Of a DNA stretch of 64,000 bases, positions 38,247-47,609 are shown one piece after another. A model generated the notes under the pieces. The model was given only the letters and a program-made list of their open reading frames with translations, searched no databases and was not told where the DNA came from. The translations under genes and the position numbers were made by a program. Each line of letters starts with the position of its first letter. Within the stretch, counting starts at the first letter, position 1. This DNA comes from an uncultured Gilliamella sp. (GTDB lineage: Bacteria; Pseudomonadota; Gammaproteobacteria; Enterobacterales; Orbaceae), in NCBI GenBank assembly GCA_945271295.1, contig CALYPG010000004.1, forward strand, positions 1-64,000, read 5' to 3'.

Positions 38247-38332
38247 GCTGACTCAAAAGCTAAAATAACAAAAACGGCAACTAAAAAGAAAAAATAGTGG
38301 TTAATATCGTTTTTTCAATAAAATAAAACAAA

Positions 38333-38372
38333 CAATATATACAGGTAAAACTTGTATATATTGCTTTTACAA
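38333..38372. terminator. Hairpin between argG and argH
   Basis: A perfect 11-bp inverted repeat CAATATATACA/TGTATATATTG (38333-38343 and 38353-38363), 9-nt loop, followed by CTTTTAC. It may be a weak terminator or an mRNA-stabilising stem separating argH expression from the upstream genes. Confidence 0.45.
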
Positions 38373-38460
38373 TTATGGATTTAATTTAAATTACAATTAT
38401 TTAAAACAATTTAATTAAATCACAAGCGTCTAATATAAGTTAAAAGTATTTGAGGTAGTT

Positions 38461-39837
38461 ATGGCATTATGGGGTGGGCGTTTTAGTCAAGCAGCAGATC
38501 AACGATTTAAGCATTTTAATGATTCATTGTGCTTCGACTACCGTCTTGCTGAGCAAGATATCATCGGTTCTATTGCTTGGTCTAAAGCATTAGTCACTGT
38601 AAATGTGTTATCTCACGATGAACAGCAAAAATTAGAGCATGCTCTAAATGAATTATTAATTGCTGTTCAACAAGATCCAAAACAAATTTTGTTAAGTGAT
38701 GCAGAAGATATTCATAGTTGGGTTGAGCAAAAACTGATTGAAAAAGTTGGTGATTTAGGTAAAAAATTGCACACCGGACGTAGTCGTAATGATCAATCAA
38801 CAACAGATCTCAAATTATGGTGTAAAGATGAAATTACACAATTGATTAATATTATTCGTCATTTACGTCAAACTTTAGTTATTACCGCCGAACACCATCA
38901 AGATAGTATTATGCCTGGTTATACGCATTTACAAAGAGCTCAACCAATAACTTTTGCTCATTGGTGTCTTGCATATTATGAGATGTTAACCCGCGATGAA
39001 AACCGTTTACAAGATACGCTAAAACGTTTAGATGTTTGTCCTTTAGGTAGTGGAGCTCTAGCTGGTACGGCATATCCAATGGATCGAGACTTATTAGCAA
39101 ATTGGCTTGATTTTTCATCAGCAACCAATAATAGTTTAGATGCGGTATCCGATCGTGATCACGTACTTGAACTCTTGAATAATGCTTCAATAGGTATGAT
39201 TCATTTATCGCGTTTTGCTGAAGATTTGATTATCTTCAATAGTGGTGAAGCTAATTTTGTGGAACTATCTGATCGGGTTACTTCGGGTTCATCATTAATG
39301 CCACAAAAAAAGAATCCCGATGCTTTAGAACTTATTCGTGGTAAAGCAGGGCGGGTTATAGGCGCATTAACTGGCGCGCTTATTACTTTCAAGGGTTTGC
39401 CACTGGCTTATAATAAAGATTTGCAAGAAGATAAAGAGCATTTATTTGATGCGCTTGATACTTGGTCCGAATGTTTAGCGATGGCAGCATTAGTACTTGA
39501 AGATATCAAACTTAATAAAGATTCTTGTCAAGAAGCTGCCAAACAAGGTTATTCCAATGCAACTGAGTTAGCTGATTATTTAGTTGCCAAAGGGGTTCCA
39601 TTTAGAGAAGCTCATCATATTGTGGGTGAAGTTGTTGTTAATGCAATTGCCAAACAAAAAGCGTTAGAAGAGCTAACTTTAGAAGAATTAAAAGTATTTA
39701 GTTCAGTTATTGATGATGATGTTTATTCAATTTTATCGTTAACTTCTTGTTTATCAAAGCGTTCAGCTAAAGGTGGTGTATCACCAGAGCAAGTAAAATC
39801 AGCTATAATAAAAGCTAAACAACAATTATCAATGTAA
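38461..39837 (+). CDS. argH: Argininosuccinate lyase
   Basis: A 458-residue fumarase/aspartase-superfamily lyase giving arginine and fumarate. The family signature [12 protein letters not shown] is present, with the catalytic serine at 277, and the HTGRSRNDQ and [10 protein letters not shown] motifs are intact. It lies 214 bp after argG and has its own ribosome site (TTGAGGTAG). Confidence 0.96.
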   Translation: MALWGGRFSQAADQRFKHFNDSLCFDYRLAEQDIIGSIAWSKALVTVNVLSHDEQQKLEHALNELLIAVQQDPKQILLSDAEDIHSWVEQKLIEKVGDLGKKLHTGRSRNDQSTTDLKLWCKDEITQLINIIRHLRQTLVITAEHHQDSIMPGYTHLQRAQPITFAHWCLAYYEMLTRDENRLQDTLKRLDVCPLGSGALAGTAYPMDRDLLANWLDFSSATNNSLDAVSDRDHVLELLNNASIGMIHLSRFAEDLIIFNSGEANFVELSDRVTSGSSLMPQKKNPDALELIRGKAGRVIGALTGALITFKGLPLAYNKDLQEDKEHLFDALDTWSECLAMAALVLEDIKLNKDSCQEAAKQGYSNATELADYLVAKGVPFREAHHIVGEVVVNAIAKQKALEELTLEELKVFSSVIDDDVYSILSLTSCLSKRSAKGGVSPEQVKSAIIKAKQQLSM

Positions 39838-39849
39838 TTCAATCTTTTT

Positions 39850-39872
39850 GCCGACAATAGTCGGCATTTTAT
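39850..39872 (+). terminator. Intrinsic terminator of argH
   Basis: GCCGAC-AATA-GTCGGC followed by ATTTTAT, 12 bp past the argH stop. Confidence 0.75.
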
Positions 39873-39981
39873 GCTGAAACATATAGTTAACCTGAAACAT
39901 TTTTACAAAAATGTGATTGTATATCTCATCAGACAGTGTAAAAATACAACATAATTTTTAAATGAATTAAAGAGAATTTTG

Positions 39982-41067
39982 ATGAATAAATGTTACAACT
40001 TTAGTGCCGGTCCAGCTAAGTTACCTGCTGATGTATTAAAACAAGCGCAAGCTGAACTATTAGATTGGCAAAACACTGGTGCATCAGTTATGGAGTTAAG
40101 TCATAGAGGGAAAAATTTTGATGCCTGTGCCGTTGAAGCAACTAATAATCTTCGAGATATTCTTAACATACCCAACAATTACAAAATTCTATTTTGCCAG
40201 GGTGGGGCTAGAGCTCAATTTGCCGCTATTCCACTAAACATTTTAGGTGACAAAACAACTGCTGACTATATTAATAGTGGTTATTGGAGTTTATGCGCGG
40301 CAAAAGAAGCATCAAAATATTGTCACGTCACCCAGCAAGATGTAGTCGTTAAAAAGGATGGTTTGTCAGCAGTTAAACCTATGTCTGAATGGAATTTAAG
40401 TGAAGATAGTGCTTATGTTCATTATTGTCCAAATGAAACTATTGATGGTATTGAGATATTTGAACAACCCAATTTTGGTGATAAAACAGTGGTTGCTGAT
40501 TTATCTTCATGTATTTTGTCACAACCTATAGATGTTAGTCTTTACGGAATTATTTATGCCGGTGCGCAAAAAAATATTGGACCGTCAGGTATTACCATTG
40601 TTATTGTTCGAGAAGATCTTATTGGTTATGCACAAAAAATATTACCTTCAGTTTTAGACTATAAAATCCTAATGGATCACGATTCTATGTTTAATACGCC
40701 ACCTACATTTGCATGGTATATGTCAGGGTTAGTTTTTAAATGGATTAAAAATTTAGGCGGATTAGCTGCGATGCAACAACGCAATCAAGCTAAAGCTCAA
40801 CGCTTGTATCAATACATCGATCAATCTGATTTTTATCATAATTCTGTTGCTAAAGTTAATCGCTCAATTATGAATGTCACTTTCCTTTCACCAAATGAAA
40901 ATCTAGATAAACTATTTGTTAGTGAAGCAACTAAAGCTAATATAATAGGTATTAAAGGGCACCGAATTGCAGGTGGGATGAGGGCATCAATTTATAATGC
41001 AATGGATCTTGATGGTGTAAATTATTTAATTGATTTTATGAAACAATTTGAAAAACAAAATGGTTAA
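39982..41067 (+). CDS. serC: Phosphoserine aminotransferase
   Basis: A 361-residue PLP enzyme of serine (and pyridoxine) synthesis. The N-terminal [10 protein letters not shown] and the PLP-lysine K197 in [11 protein letters not shown] are present, as is the C-terminal [16 protein letters not shown]. The ATG at 39982 is chosen over a TTG one codon earlier. It stands alone here; aroA does not follow as it does in E. coli. Confidence 0.96.
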   Translation: MNKCYNFSAGPAKLPADVLKQAQAELLDWQNTGASVMELSHRGKNFDACAVEATNNLRDILNIPNNYKILFCQGGARAQFAAIPLNILGDKTTADYINSGYWSLCAAKEASKYCHVTQQDVVVKKDGLSAVKPMSEWNLSEDSAYVHYCPNETIDGIEIFEQPNFGDKTVVADLSSCILSQPIDVSLYGIIYAGAQKNIGPSGITIVIVREDLIGYAQKILPSVLDYKILMDHDSMFNTPPTFAWYMSGLVFKWIKNLGGLAAMQQRNQAKAQRLYQYIDQSDFYHNSVAKVNRSIMNVTFLSPNENLDKLFVSEATKANIIGIKGHRIAGGMRASIYNAMDLDGVNYLIDFMKQFEKQNG

Positions 41068-41080
41068 TTAGGATAAATCT

Positions 41081-41110
41081 AAAAAAAGGGAAAATAATTT
41101 TCCCTTTTTA
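41081..41110. terminator. Bidirectional terminator between serC and the DUF4156 gene
   Basis: AAAAAGGGAAAA-TAA-TTTTCCCTTTTTA forms a stem with a T run on both strands between two convergent genes. Confidence 0.8.
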
Positions 41111-41122
41111 TATAGCTAAAAC

Positions 41123-41482
41123 TTATTTACAACGATAAACTTCACCAACCATAACTGCATCAGTTGGAGCCACATCAGAGAGGTATTTCACTGAAGCATC
41201 TTGTGCATCATAAATTACATTACCACCCATTGCTGCAGCGTTATTCAATAAATCATTTGCCGCATCACGAATGAGTTCACTATGGGTTTTTAACCCTGAA
41301 AATAAAGTACTGCGACGGCCTTCAGCTTTACCTAAAAGTTGGCAAGTCGCTGATGGTTTTGTATCAACAAATTGCACTTGTCGACCTGCTGATGTAAGTT
41401 CATACTTAGAGTTACTACAAGCATTCAAGAGTAGCGAAGTGGAGATGGCGACACTAATAAATAACAATTTTTTGATAGACAT
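41123..41482 (-). CDS. DUF4156 lipoprotein (YjeI-like)
   Basis: A 119-residue lipoprotein with lipobox LLNAC (C22). The mature part has the DUF4156 pattern: CQLLGKAEG, RDAANDLLNNAAAMGGN and a C-terminal GEVYRC. It is related to E. coli YjeI. The two remaining cysteines (in CQLLG and YRCK) could pair. Function is unknown for the family. Confidence 0.85.
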   Translation of the reverse strand: MSIKKLLFISVAISTSLLLNACSNSKYELTSAGRQVQFVDTKPSATCQLLGKAEGRRSTLFSGLKTHSELIRDAANDLLNNAAAMGGNVIYDAQDASVKYLSDVAPTDAVMVGEVYRCK

Positions 41483-41702
41483 AATATTTCCTCAACCAAT
41501 AAAACAACGAATAATTATTTAACTTAATCTATTGTAACAGGTTAATTCATTAAAAAATATCAGTTCTTAATAGAGATTAAAAACTAATTAATTCCAGTTT
41601 AATAAATAATCAAACCAACCTATTTTATTAATTAAGTATAGCAAATTCTAAATAACTCTATTATAATCGCAACCCTAGTAACACAGTAGCACTTCTCATA
41701 AA

Positions 41703-41779
41703 GGCCCCTTAGCTCAGTTGGTCAGAGCAGTCGACTCATAATCGATTGGTCACTGGTTCAAGTCCAGTAGGGGCCACCA
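41703..41779 (+). tRNA. tRNA-Ile2 (CAU anticodon, lysidine-modified)
   Basis: A 77-nt tRNA with acceptor stem GGCCCCT/AGGGGCC, anticodon loop CTCATAA and encoded CCA. Its body matches E. coli ileX-type tRNA rather than initiator or elongator Met, so the CAU anticodon should be modified to lysidine and read AUA. A truncated integrase begins 189 bp downstream, so this is the probable attachment site of a past integrative element. Confidence 0.95.
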
Positions 41780-41967
41780 TTAAATGTTTTATCACCTTTC
41801 ATCACTTTTCATTTTAGTAAATAAAATCATTTATTTATATAAAATAAAGCATGTTTATTGTTCATTTCCATTCGTGTTAATTTGGCTGTTATTACCGATT
41901 TTAGTAATATATTTAGTAATACAAATCATAGGTAATAAAAAATGTATTACTAAAAATGAGGTGATGC

Positions 41968-42204
41968 ATGGCTAGAGTAGTAAAACCATTAACTGATAAA
42001 CAAATTCAGTCATCTAAACCTCAAGTGAAACAATACCAATTGTCTGATGGTAAAGGTCTTTTTTTATTAATAAAGCCAACTGGTGCTAAATTATGGCGTT
42101 TTAATTATATAAATCCTAATTCTCAAAAAAGGACTGCGTTAGGTATTGGATCTTATCCTGAATTATCTTTAGCTATGGCAAGAAAGATTAAAGAAAGTTT
42201 ATAG
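41968..42204 (+). pseudogene. Truncated P4-type tyrosine integrase
   Basis: Only the N-terminal arm-binding domain (DUF4102 type) remains: 78 residues with LTDKQIQSSKP, YQLSDGKGLFLLI, KLWRFNY and LGIGSYPELSLAMARK, then a stop. The catalytic domain is missing altogether. Its position and direction next to a tRNA 3' end are those of a mobile-island integrase. The element can no longer excise by itself. Confidence 0.88.
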
Positions 42205-42268
42205 CTATCTGTATTATATGGCTATATTATGATGAATTATTCTTACTTTAACCTTTCGATAACAGATC

Positions 42269-42889
42269 ATGACTTATAGAAATATCATTCATACATTGAC
42301 AGAAACAAGAACATACCGGCATGCATTGTTCTATCAATTTCCTGGTGGGCTTCGATTCGAGTTGTCGAAAGACGGTAGTTCGCTTACTCAAATACTGACA
42401 GCCTTACGTAAAGCAACTATGATCTGTGAAGATGCCTTAGGTAAAGGGAACCCTTTCTTAGTTCATATGCAACAGTTTATATTCTCATCAGGTTTTGAAC
42501 TACGCGACACTATACGTGAGCTTCGTCTTGCTGGAATTGAAATCCCAAAAATACGCGATGTTTGGTATGAAGAAGTTTATGAAAGCGACGAGTATGAGGA
42601 TGGATTCTGGATAAATTGTGTATTTGAAATGCAGGCATTCTGTATGGAAAACCTGCTTTGGTGTGCTCTGGTGACAGACTTTCCATCCTTCCACCCGAAT
42701 CCACATTGTCTGATTTATCTTGTGAATCCAGAGAAGAGCATTCTTATTCACCCATACGATGATAGAGGGCTAGATGTGATCTGCCGTAATTCCATGGAGC
42801 TAACAATACTTTATGAGAAATATAATGCCTGGTTACTTGATTACGACAAGGAAGTGATGGTTCAAACTTTCGAACAAAATAAATCTTAA
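42269..42889 (+). CDS. DUF3885-type protein, possible immunity protein
   Basis: A 206-residue soluble protein. YQFPGGLRFELS near the N-terminus and the middle RDVWYEEVYESDEYEDGF followed by LIYLVNPEKSILIHPYDDRG resemble DUF3885 proteins, many of which sit in polymorphic-toxin loci as immunity proteins. Its base composition is visibly less AT-rich than that of the neighbours, a sign of transfer. No toxin gene remains beside it. Confidence 0.6.
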   Translation: MTYRNIIHTLTETRTYRHALFYQFPGGLRFELSKDGSSLTQILTALRKATMICEDALGKGNPFLVHMQQFIFSSGFELRDTIRELRLAGIEIPKIRDVWYEEVYESDEYEDGFWINCVFEMQAFCMENLLWCALVTDFPSFHPNPHCLIYLVNPEKSILIHPYDDRGLDVICRNSMELTILYEKYNAWLLDYDKEVMVQTFEQNKS

Positions 42890-43097
42890 AATATTTGGAC
42901 TTTATTGCTCGTGTTAAGTTAATTCATCCTTTAGAAAAAGTGTTTCTGATTTAATTAAATCCCCATGCTGTAAATATGTATAAGGGGTTGTTAATAATGA
43001 ATCATATGAGTATTATGATTGTAATGCAAATAAAAAAAGATATTTTCCCGGATAATCCAATGCAAGTTATAATGATTATAACTCCAGATAATTAATT
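42890..43097. other. Short intergenic stretch with coding-like fragment
   Basis: Around 43000-43060 one frame gives NNESYEYYDCNANKKRYFPG before a stop, which looks like a toxin or wall-protein C-terminal scrap, but it is too short to assign. Confidence 0.2.
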
Positions 43098-43394
43098 ATG
43101 ATATTTCATTTAGTTTATATTATATGTTCTACCTTAGTTTATCTGGTTGCTTTATTTATTTGTAAACGGTATAAAGCGAAATTTATTCTGTTAATAACTC
43201 TCTTTATGCTATTTATTGCAGGAGCAATACAGGCTGGTATTTGGAAATATGGGACAATCTTTCTTCACTATTCAAAGATTATATTAAAAGATGAGTATGT
43301 AATTTTATACGCATCTATTATTTTTACTTTTGCATACATATATATTTTTTGGAAGATTGTAGATAAACTATTAAAAAATAATACATTATATTAA
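43098..43394 (+). CDS. Small membrane protein of unknown function
   Basis: A 98-residue, very hydrophobic protein with three predicted helices (about 3-22, 29-49, 68-91). No family is recognised. It lies between an immunity-like gene and an EndA fragment in the tRNA-Ile island. Confidence 0.45.
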   Translation: MIFHLVYIICSTLVYLVALFICKRYKAKFILLITLFMLFIAGAIQAGIWKYGTIFLHYSKIILKDEYVILYASIIFTFAYIYIFWKIVDKLLKNNTLY

Positions 43395-43440
43395 TTCTTA
43401 AGTTAAAATATACAGAAATAGATGATGCTTATATTTGATT

Positions 43441-43707
43441 ATTTTTACTCTTGAACACAATCAATATGGATCATGTAGTATTGCAGTTGATTTCAAGAAC
43501 AGAAAATTTCAACCATCTATAGAAATTGAAGGTACAATAGCTCGTACCTATCTTTATATGGCTGATAAATATGGCATTACTTTATTAGAATCAGAAAAAA
43601 AATTAATGAAAGAATGGAATCAGCTTATTCTTCCAACCCAAAGAGAGTGCCGCCGTCACGGGCCGATAGAAAGACTTCAAGGTAATGAGAGAGAGGTGAT
43701 TTTATAA
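43441..43707 (+). pseudogene. C-terminal fragment of EndA-like endonuclease I
   Basis: About 88 residues match the C-terminal third of endonuclease I: QYGSCSIAVDFKNRKF, IEGTIARTYLYMADKYG and the RECRRHGPIERLQGNE segment. The N-terminal two thirds, including the catalytic His of the beta-beta-alpha-metal site, are missing. The only start is a TTG. The 3' end overlaps the end of the next minus-strand pseudogene. Confidence 0.75.
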
Positions 43708-43965
43708 TTTGCAATCAGGAACAGTTTTTACTAATTCGTCACCAGATTCTTCTGAGACATGGGATTTGCTATTTTCTCTTATTATATTTTCATTTAACTT
43801 ATAAATATTATTATCTTTAGTGATTTCCATTACGACTAAACTATTAGCAGAGTCTAATTTCCAATAACCAATGTATTTTTCATGGGATTTAGACTAAGAC
43901 ACTTGAAAAAATAGAGTAAATATTAGTATTAGCGTTGATTTTGTTAAATTGATTTTATTTATCAT
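43702..43965 (-). pseudogene. Small exported protein/lipoprotein gene interrupted by an amber codon
   Basis: Read on the minus strand from an ATG at 43965, with AAGGAAATT as ribosome site, the frame gives a signal sequence (LTKSTLILIFTLFFQVS), then TAG at 43894-43896, then 64 further open codons (SKSHEKYIGYWKLDSANSLV...) to TAA at 43702. The TAG falls where a lipobox cysteine would be expected. The gene was not called as one frame because of this stop. It is probably a recent pseudogene. Confidence 0.65.
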
Positions 43966-44244
43966 AATAATTTCCTTATAGATTTCTTATTATTAACAAC
44001 AAAATTATCGTAATAGCGTATCATAAATTCCTGATATGTGAAATTTAGGGAAATACTAGCTTTAATCTTTTCAATTTACGAAGATTTTTCACCGTAAATA
44101 CGGTTTTATTGTTCTATTATATAAACAGGTTCGAATTATTAATAGAAGGGGATGTGCATCCCACAATTAAATGTAAGATGTTAATATTAAATCGCAGTCC
44201 AACCGCCATCAAGTTAAAAGATGCTTAAATAACAGAAAAAATGA
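43966..44244. other. Gene-free stretch
   Basis: Very AT-rich sequence with no reading frame of note. It probably contains the promoter of the interrupted lipoprotein gene. Confidence 0.35.
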
Positions 44245-44400
44245 TTTTTGTTCTGGAGATTCCAGAAAGTTGCAGAAAAGGCATGAATAATTCCTACAAG
44301 CTGTTCTTGTTGGATGTGTGGTAATCCAAGACGATACCTTAACGAATTAACTCCTCAAGAACATCGTGATATATTGAATTTTCAAAAAAGTCTAAATTAA
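44245..44400 (+). pseudogene. Relic of a small CSCWMCGNPR-motif protein
   Basis: The frame reads FLFWRFQKVAEKA, stop (TGA at 44284-44286), then IIPTSCSCWMCGNPRRYLNE and LTPQEHRDILNFQKSLN to TAA. The CSCxMCGNPRR...LTxQE pattern is a recurring motif of short basic proteins in bacteria that I recall but cannot name. The start is lost and a nonsense codon breaks the frame. Confidence 0.5.
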
Positions 44401-44470
44401 AAAACTATTTGGTCAAGATAAAACTTAACAGCATTAATAATTAATGCGGAATATCTATCTAAAGGTAAAT

Positions 44471-44794
44471 TTATGTTCTCCAGCCCAAAATAATAACTAA
44501 AGTCCCGAGTAGAATAATTATGGCACCGATTAAATCAAAAGTTGATAGTTTGACATGATCAACTAACCTAAGCCAAATAAGAGATGTAACAACATAAATA
44601 CCACCATAAGTTGCATAGATCCTACCACTAGCTTCAGGGTGTAAAGTAAGCAGCCAAGCAAATAACATGAGGCATAATGCAGCCGGTATCAAAAAACACG
44701 CAGAAACTACTTTTTTAGCCCAGATATATACAAAATAACAACCCGAAATTTCAGCTAAAGCTGTAAGTATAAATAATCCAATGATTTTTATCAT
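44471..44794 (-). CDS. ynfA: YnfA family (UPF0060) membrane protein
   Basis: A 107-residue protein with four helices, related to small multidrug resistance transporters. The diagnostic [16 protein letters not shown] and [23 protein letters not shown] segments are present and the C-terminus [14 protein letters not shown] is typical. Function in bacteria is unsettled; some homologues affect drug efflux. Confidence 0.9.
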   Translation of the reverse strand: MIKIIGLFILTALAEISGCYFVYIWAKKVVSACFLIPAALCLMLFAWLLTLHPEASGRIYATYGGIYVVTSLIWLRLVDHVKLSTFDLIGAIIILLGTLVIILGWRT

Positions 44795-45083
44795 AATTAA
44801 ATTAGGCTACCATTATTATTAATCTAAGATAGTTTACCATAAGCCATTCCTGTTCGGTTTGAACATTTATATAATAAACCAATTAATAATTTAGCTCTTG
44901 TGCATTTATCATAAAATTGAATAGATAATAAAAATGATATAATTAACTCGATTTCAGTGTAGACGAAAATCCTTTAACTGTATTGCATCTGTTATATTTC
45001 TATAAGGTATTTATATTTAACATGAAAATTTTTTATGATCCTATGTTAATATGAAATTAGTGAATTAAAAGGAAAATTAATTT
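44795..45083. other. Gene-free stretch
   Basis: AT-rich, no frame or strong structure seen; holds the promoters of two divergent genes. Confidence 0.35.
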
Positions 45084-45563
45084 ATGTCAGCAAAAAAATA
45101 TTCTGAAAAAGAAATAATTAATTTTATATTCAAAGATCGACATTTACTTTATGCGCACGGTTTTTTTTATGTATTTATGTTCATAATTTTTAGGATTTCC
45201 ATGGGATTCGGCAGAGGCAGTTTTCAAAGCTATTCTGAAAATTTCGATCCTTTTATTATTATTTTTTTAGTTGCTACTCTATCCGTGCAAGTTATTTTAT
45301 TTTTGTCGATGCTAATAAAACTGTTCACTAAACCAAATACTCACCAATTAACTTCTTTTCTTGGATTATTTATTGGTATTTTTATATGCTTTATTTGGTT
45401 TGGTATCTTGATGGCTTATTTTAATTACAATAGTTGGGGCTTAAAAGGGCTTGGTTTTATGTTATTATCATTTTTGCCATGTGTTTCAAGTATTGCTGGC
45501 TATATACTATTGCTCTTTATTAAAGTAATTAGAAGTAGTATTTATCTGTTAATCAACAAGTAG
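45084..45563 (+). CDS. Membrane protein of unknown function
   Basis: A 159-residue protein with a short basic N-terminus and four predicted helices (about 22-42, 53-80, 88-112, 125-150). No family is recognised. AAAAGGAAAA precedes the ATG as ribosome site. Confidence 0.55.
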   Translation: MSAKKYSEKEIINFIFKDRHLLYAHGFFYVFMFIIFRISMGFGRGSFQSYSENFDPFIIIFLVATLSVQVILFLSMLIKLFTKPNTHQLTSFLGLFIGIFICFIWFGILMAYFNYNSWGLKGLGFMLLSFLPCVSSIAGYILLLFIKVIRSSIYLLINK

Positions 45564-45831
45564 AATTGTATATCCATTCCTTGAATATATGTTGAGTCGC
45601 ATTTTATTATACAAGCTATTTAAATTTATGCGGTTGGATTGTATAATTTATTAAAAAAATACATTAATAAATAGAGATATGTGCAAATTAAAGACCACAT
45701 CTAATCATTGAGTGCATATGTTCCAAAAGTGATAAATTATAAACTCGAATTAATATTATATTTCGAGCTTTAGGAATTTATTAAAATCACCTTATAGACC
45801 TTTATTTTTTGTTGGTCTTACATTTAAGGAA

Positions 45832-46662
45832 ATGTTTCAAGTGAAGTCACGTTTAACTCTGTTTTTTATAAAAATATCGCTAAACAAATCTAACTATTCA
45901 GATTTTAAGAAAAAATGTAAATTAAGTGCTTACCCATTAGCCTATGATAAGTTGGATATGCCTTATCCTATGGCTCAAAAATTATTTCATAAATATCTCA
46001 ATGAAAAAATTTCATATAATAAAAAATTATCTATTCTAAATTCCCATATTGATTTTATTGATCAGAAAATAAATTCAAATGCAATTGACAAACTTTACTC
46101 TCCCATTCATCGTGGAGTTCTTCTGGCAGAAGTTGAAGGAAAAAACGAAACAAAAATATCGTTATATTTGACTTCTGCATTATACCCTAGGGAAGGTGAT
46201 TTAAGAATCACTATGTATTTTGATGAACAACTTGTTTTTTCAGTTCATTTTACTATAACACTTTCTGGTGAGATTTATATTGCAGGGGTGCAAGGTCATA
46301 CTAGTAATGAAGTTTTTAAAAAGTTAACCAAAGATTTTTTTGGTTTTAGGCCTAAAAATCTCATAATGGCTTTTATTTATGAAATAGCGTATTTTTTTAA
46401 AGTCGGAAATATATATGCTGTTAAAAATAAGGCTCATGTTAAATTAGGTAAGTTCGATTTTGACTATGATAACTTTTGGCAAGAACTTAATGGTGTATCT
46501 TACAATAAAGCATGGTTTAAATTACCATATAATCAACCATCAAAATCTATTGAAAATATTAAAAGCAGTAAAAGAAGTGAATTTAAGAAAAGAGAAACAA
46601 TTCGTGAAAATATTAGTATTCAATGTCAAAAAAATCTTTCAAAAATAGTAAATCATCATTAA
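45832..46662 (+). CDS. VirK/YbjX family (DUF535) protein
   Basis: A 276-residue cytoplasmic protein. The DUF535 pattern is clear: YPLAYDKLDMPYP, HFTITLSGEIYIAGVQG, the FGFRPKNLIMAFIYEIA segment, and FWQELNG near the end. VirK/YbjX proteins are linked to envelope stress and virulence in enterics. It is slightly shorter than usual (~300) and carries a basic, Lys/Arg/Ser tail after residue 240. Confidence 0.85.
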   Translation: MFQVKSRLTLFFIKISLNKSNYSDFKKKCKLSAYPLAYDKLDMPYPMAQKLFHKYLNEKISYNKKLSILNSHIDFIDQKINSNAIDKLYSPIHRGVLLAEVEGKNETKISLYLTSALYPREGDLRITMYFDEQLVFSVHFTITLSGEIYIAGVQGHTSNEVFKKLTKDFFGFRPKNLIMAFIYEIAYFFKVGNIYAVKNKAHVKLGKFDFDYDNFWQELNGVSYNKAWFKLPYNQPSKSIENIKSSKRSEFKKRETIRENISIQCQKNLSKIVNHH

Positions 46663-47609
46663 TGTTGCAATATATTTAGTTGTATTTGCCTTCTTTTTTG
46701 TGGTGAGAATAAATCAGGTAATTAAATTTTAATACTAATTTAATTACTGCTTGCGTTAAATGAATTTGCTATAAGTTTTCATTACTTTTAATTTTTACAA
46801 ACATTGGAAACTTTATCAGCAAATCTATCTAATTTTAAAGCAATTAAGTCTATTTAATCTAATGTCAGAAAAAATCGATCTATTTCAATTATTAATTTAT
46901 TGATTAAATTTGCATTGTCACTCCTGGTATATTACTTGTGTTAGAAACTGACACTAAGGATACTACCAATATATTTTACGGTAGAAGTTACAAAAATAAC
47001 CTGTGTTTTTGTATTCTATCTATTCACTTTATACCAATTCGCGCTGCTTTTCCTATTTTATTTTGATTATTGCTAAAATCATTAAAAGTGTTTTTCATTT
47101 TAATATAACGACAACAATCTAACCATCTATAAAATTACGTTTATTACTTTAATGATAACTTTATAAAGTGATTGGGTAGATAATAATTATTGCCAAATGT
47201 AGTTATAGTATTTTTTTAAAAGATCCGGTAAACCGTTATCACATATTTATCAGAAGAGGCTGGATTATGAGCAACAAAACATATATTAAAAAAAATGAAA
47301 TGATTAAATATGAGGTATATATTATGATATTGTGACAATGTCACATATCAATCAATATCGTAACCACATTCTTGCTATTTTGTTAAACAACTTCACTTTC
47401 ATTTCAGCTGCTACTAAAATTTTCTTAACTACTTAAATTTGTTGTGTTATTGCTTAATTGCTTATTTTTCAGGTTTAATCTAAAGGTTTATACATTTTTT
47501 TATATTGTAGACAAGAAAATGAGGTTTGTAATAGAGCATTGTTTTTATAATTGTTTATTTAAATTTTTGATATAAAAAAGCCGCTTTATGGGCGGCTGGG
47601 TATGTTTTT
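46663..47609. other. Long stretch of ~950 bp without a convincing gene
   Basis: Very AT-rich. It has a 22-codon ORF with a ribosome-site-like AGAGGC (47267-47335), a 15-bp palindrome TGTGACAATGTCACA (47331-47345) and the terminator of the minus-strand lipoprotein gene. Nothing else is supported; it may be decayed mobile DNA. Confidence 0.4.
47573..47597 (-). terminator. Intrinsic terminator of the DUF7424-like lipoprotein gene
   Basis: On the minus strand AGCCGC-CCATAAA-GCGGCT is followed by TTTTTTATA. Confidence 0.8.

Noticed and set aside
41784-41975. A 63-codon hydrophobic ORF between tRNA-Ile and the integrase fragment
   Set aside because: It starts at the tRNA end in AT-rich DNA, overlaps the integrase start, has no ribosome site, and fills what is normally the attachment region.
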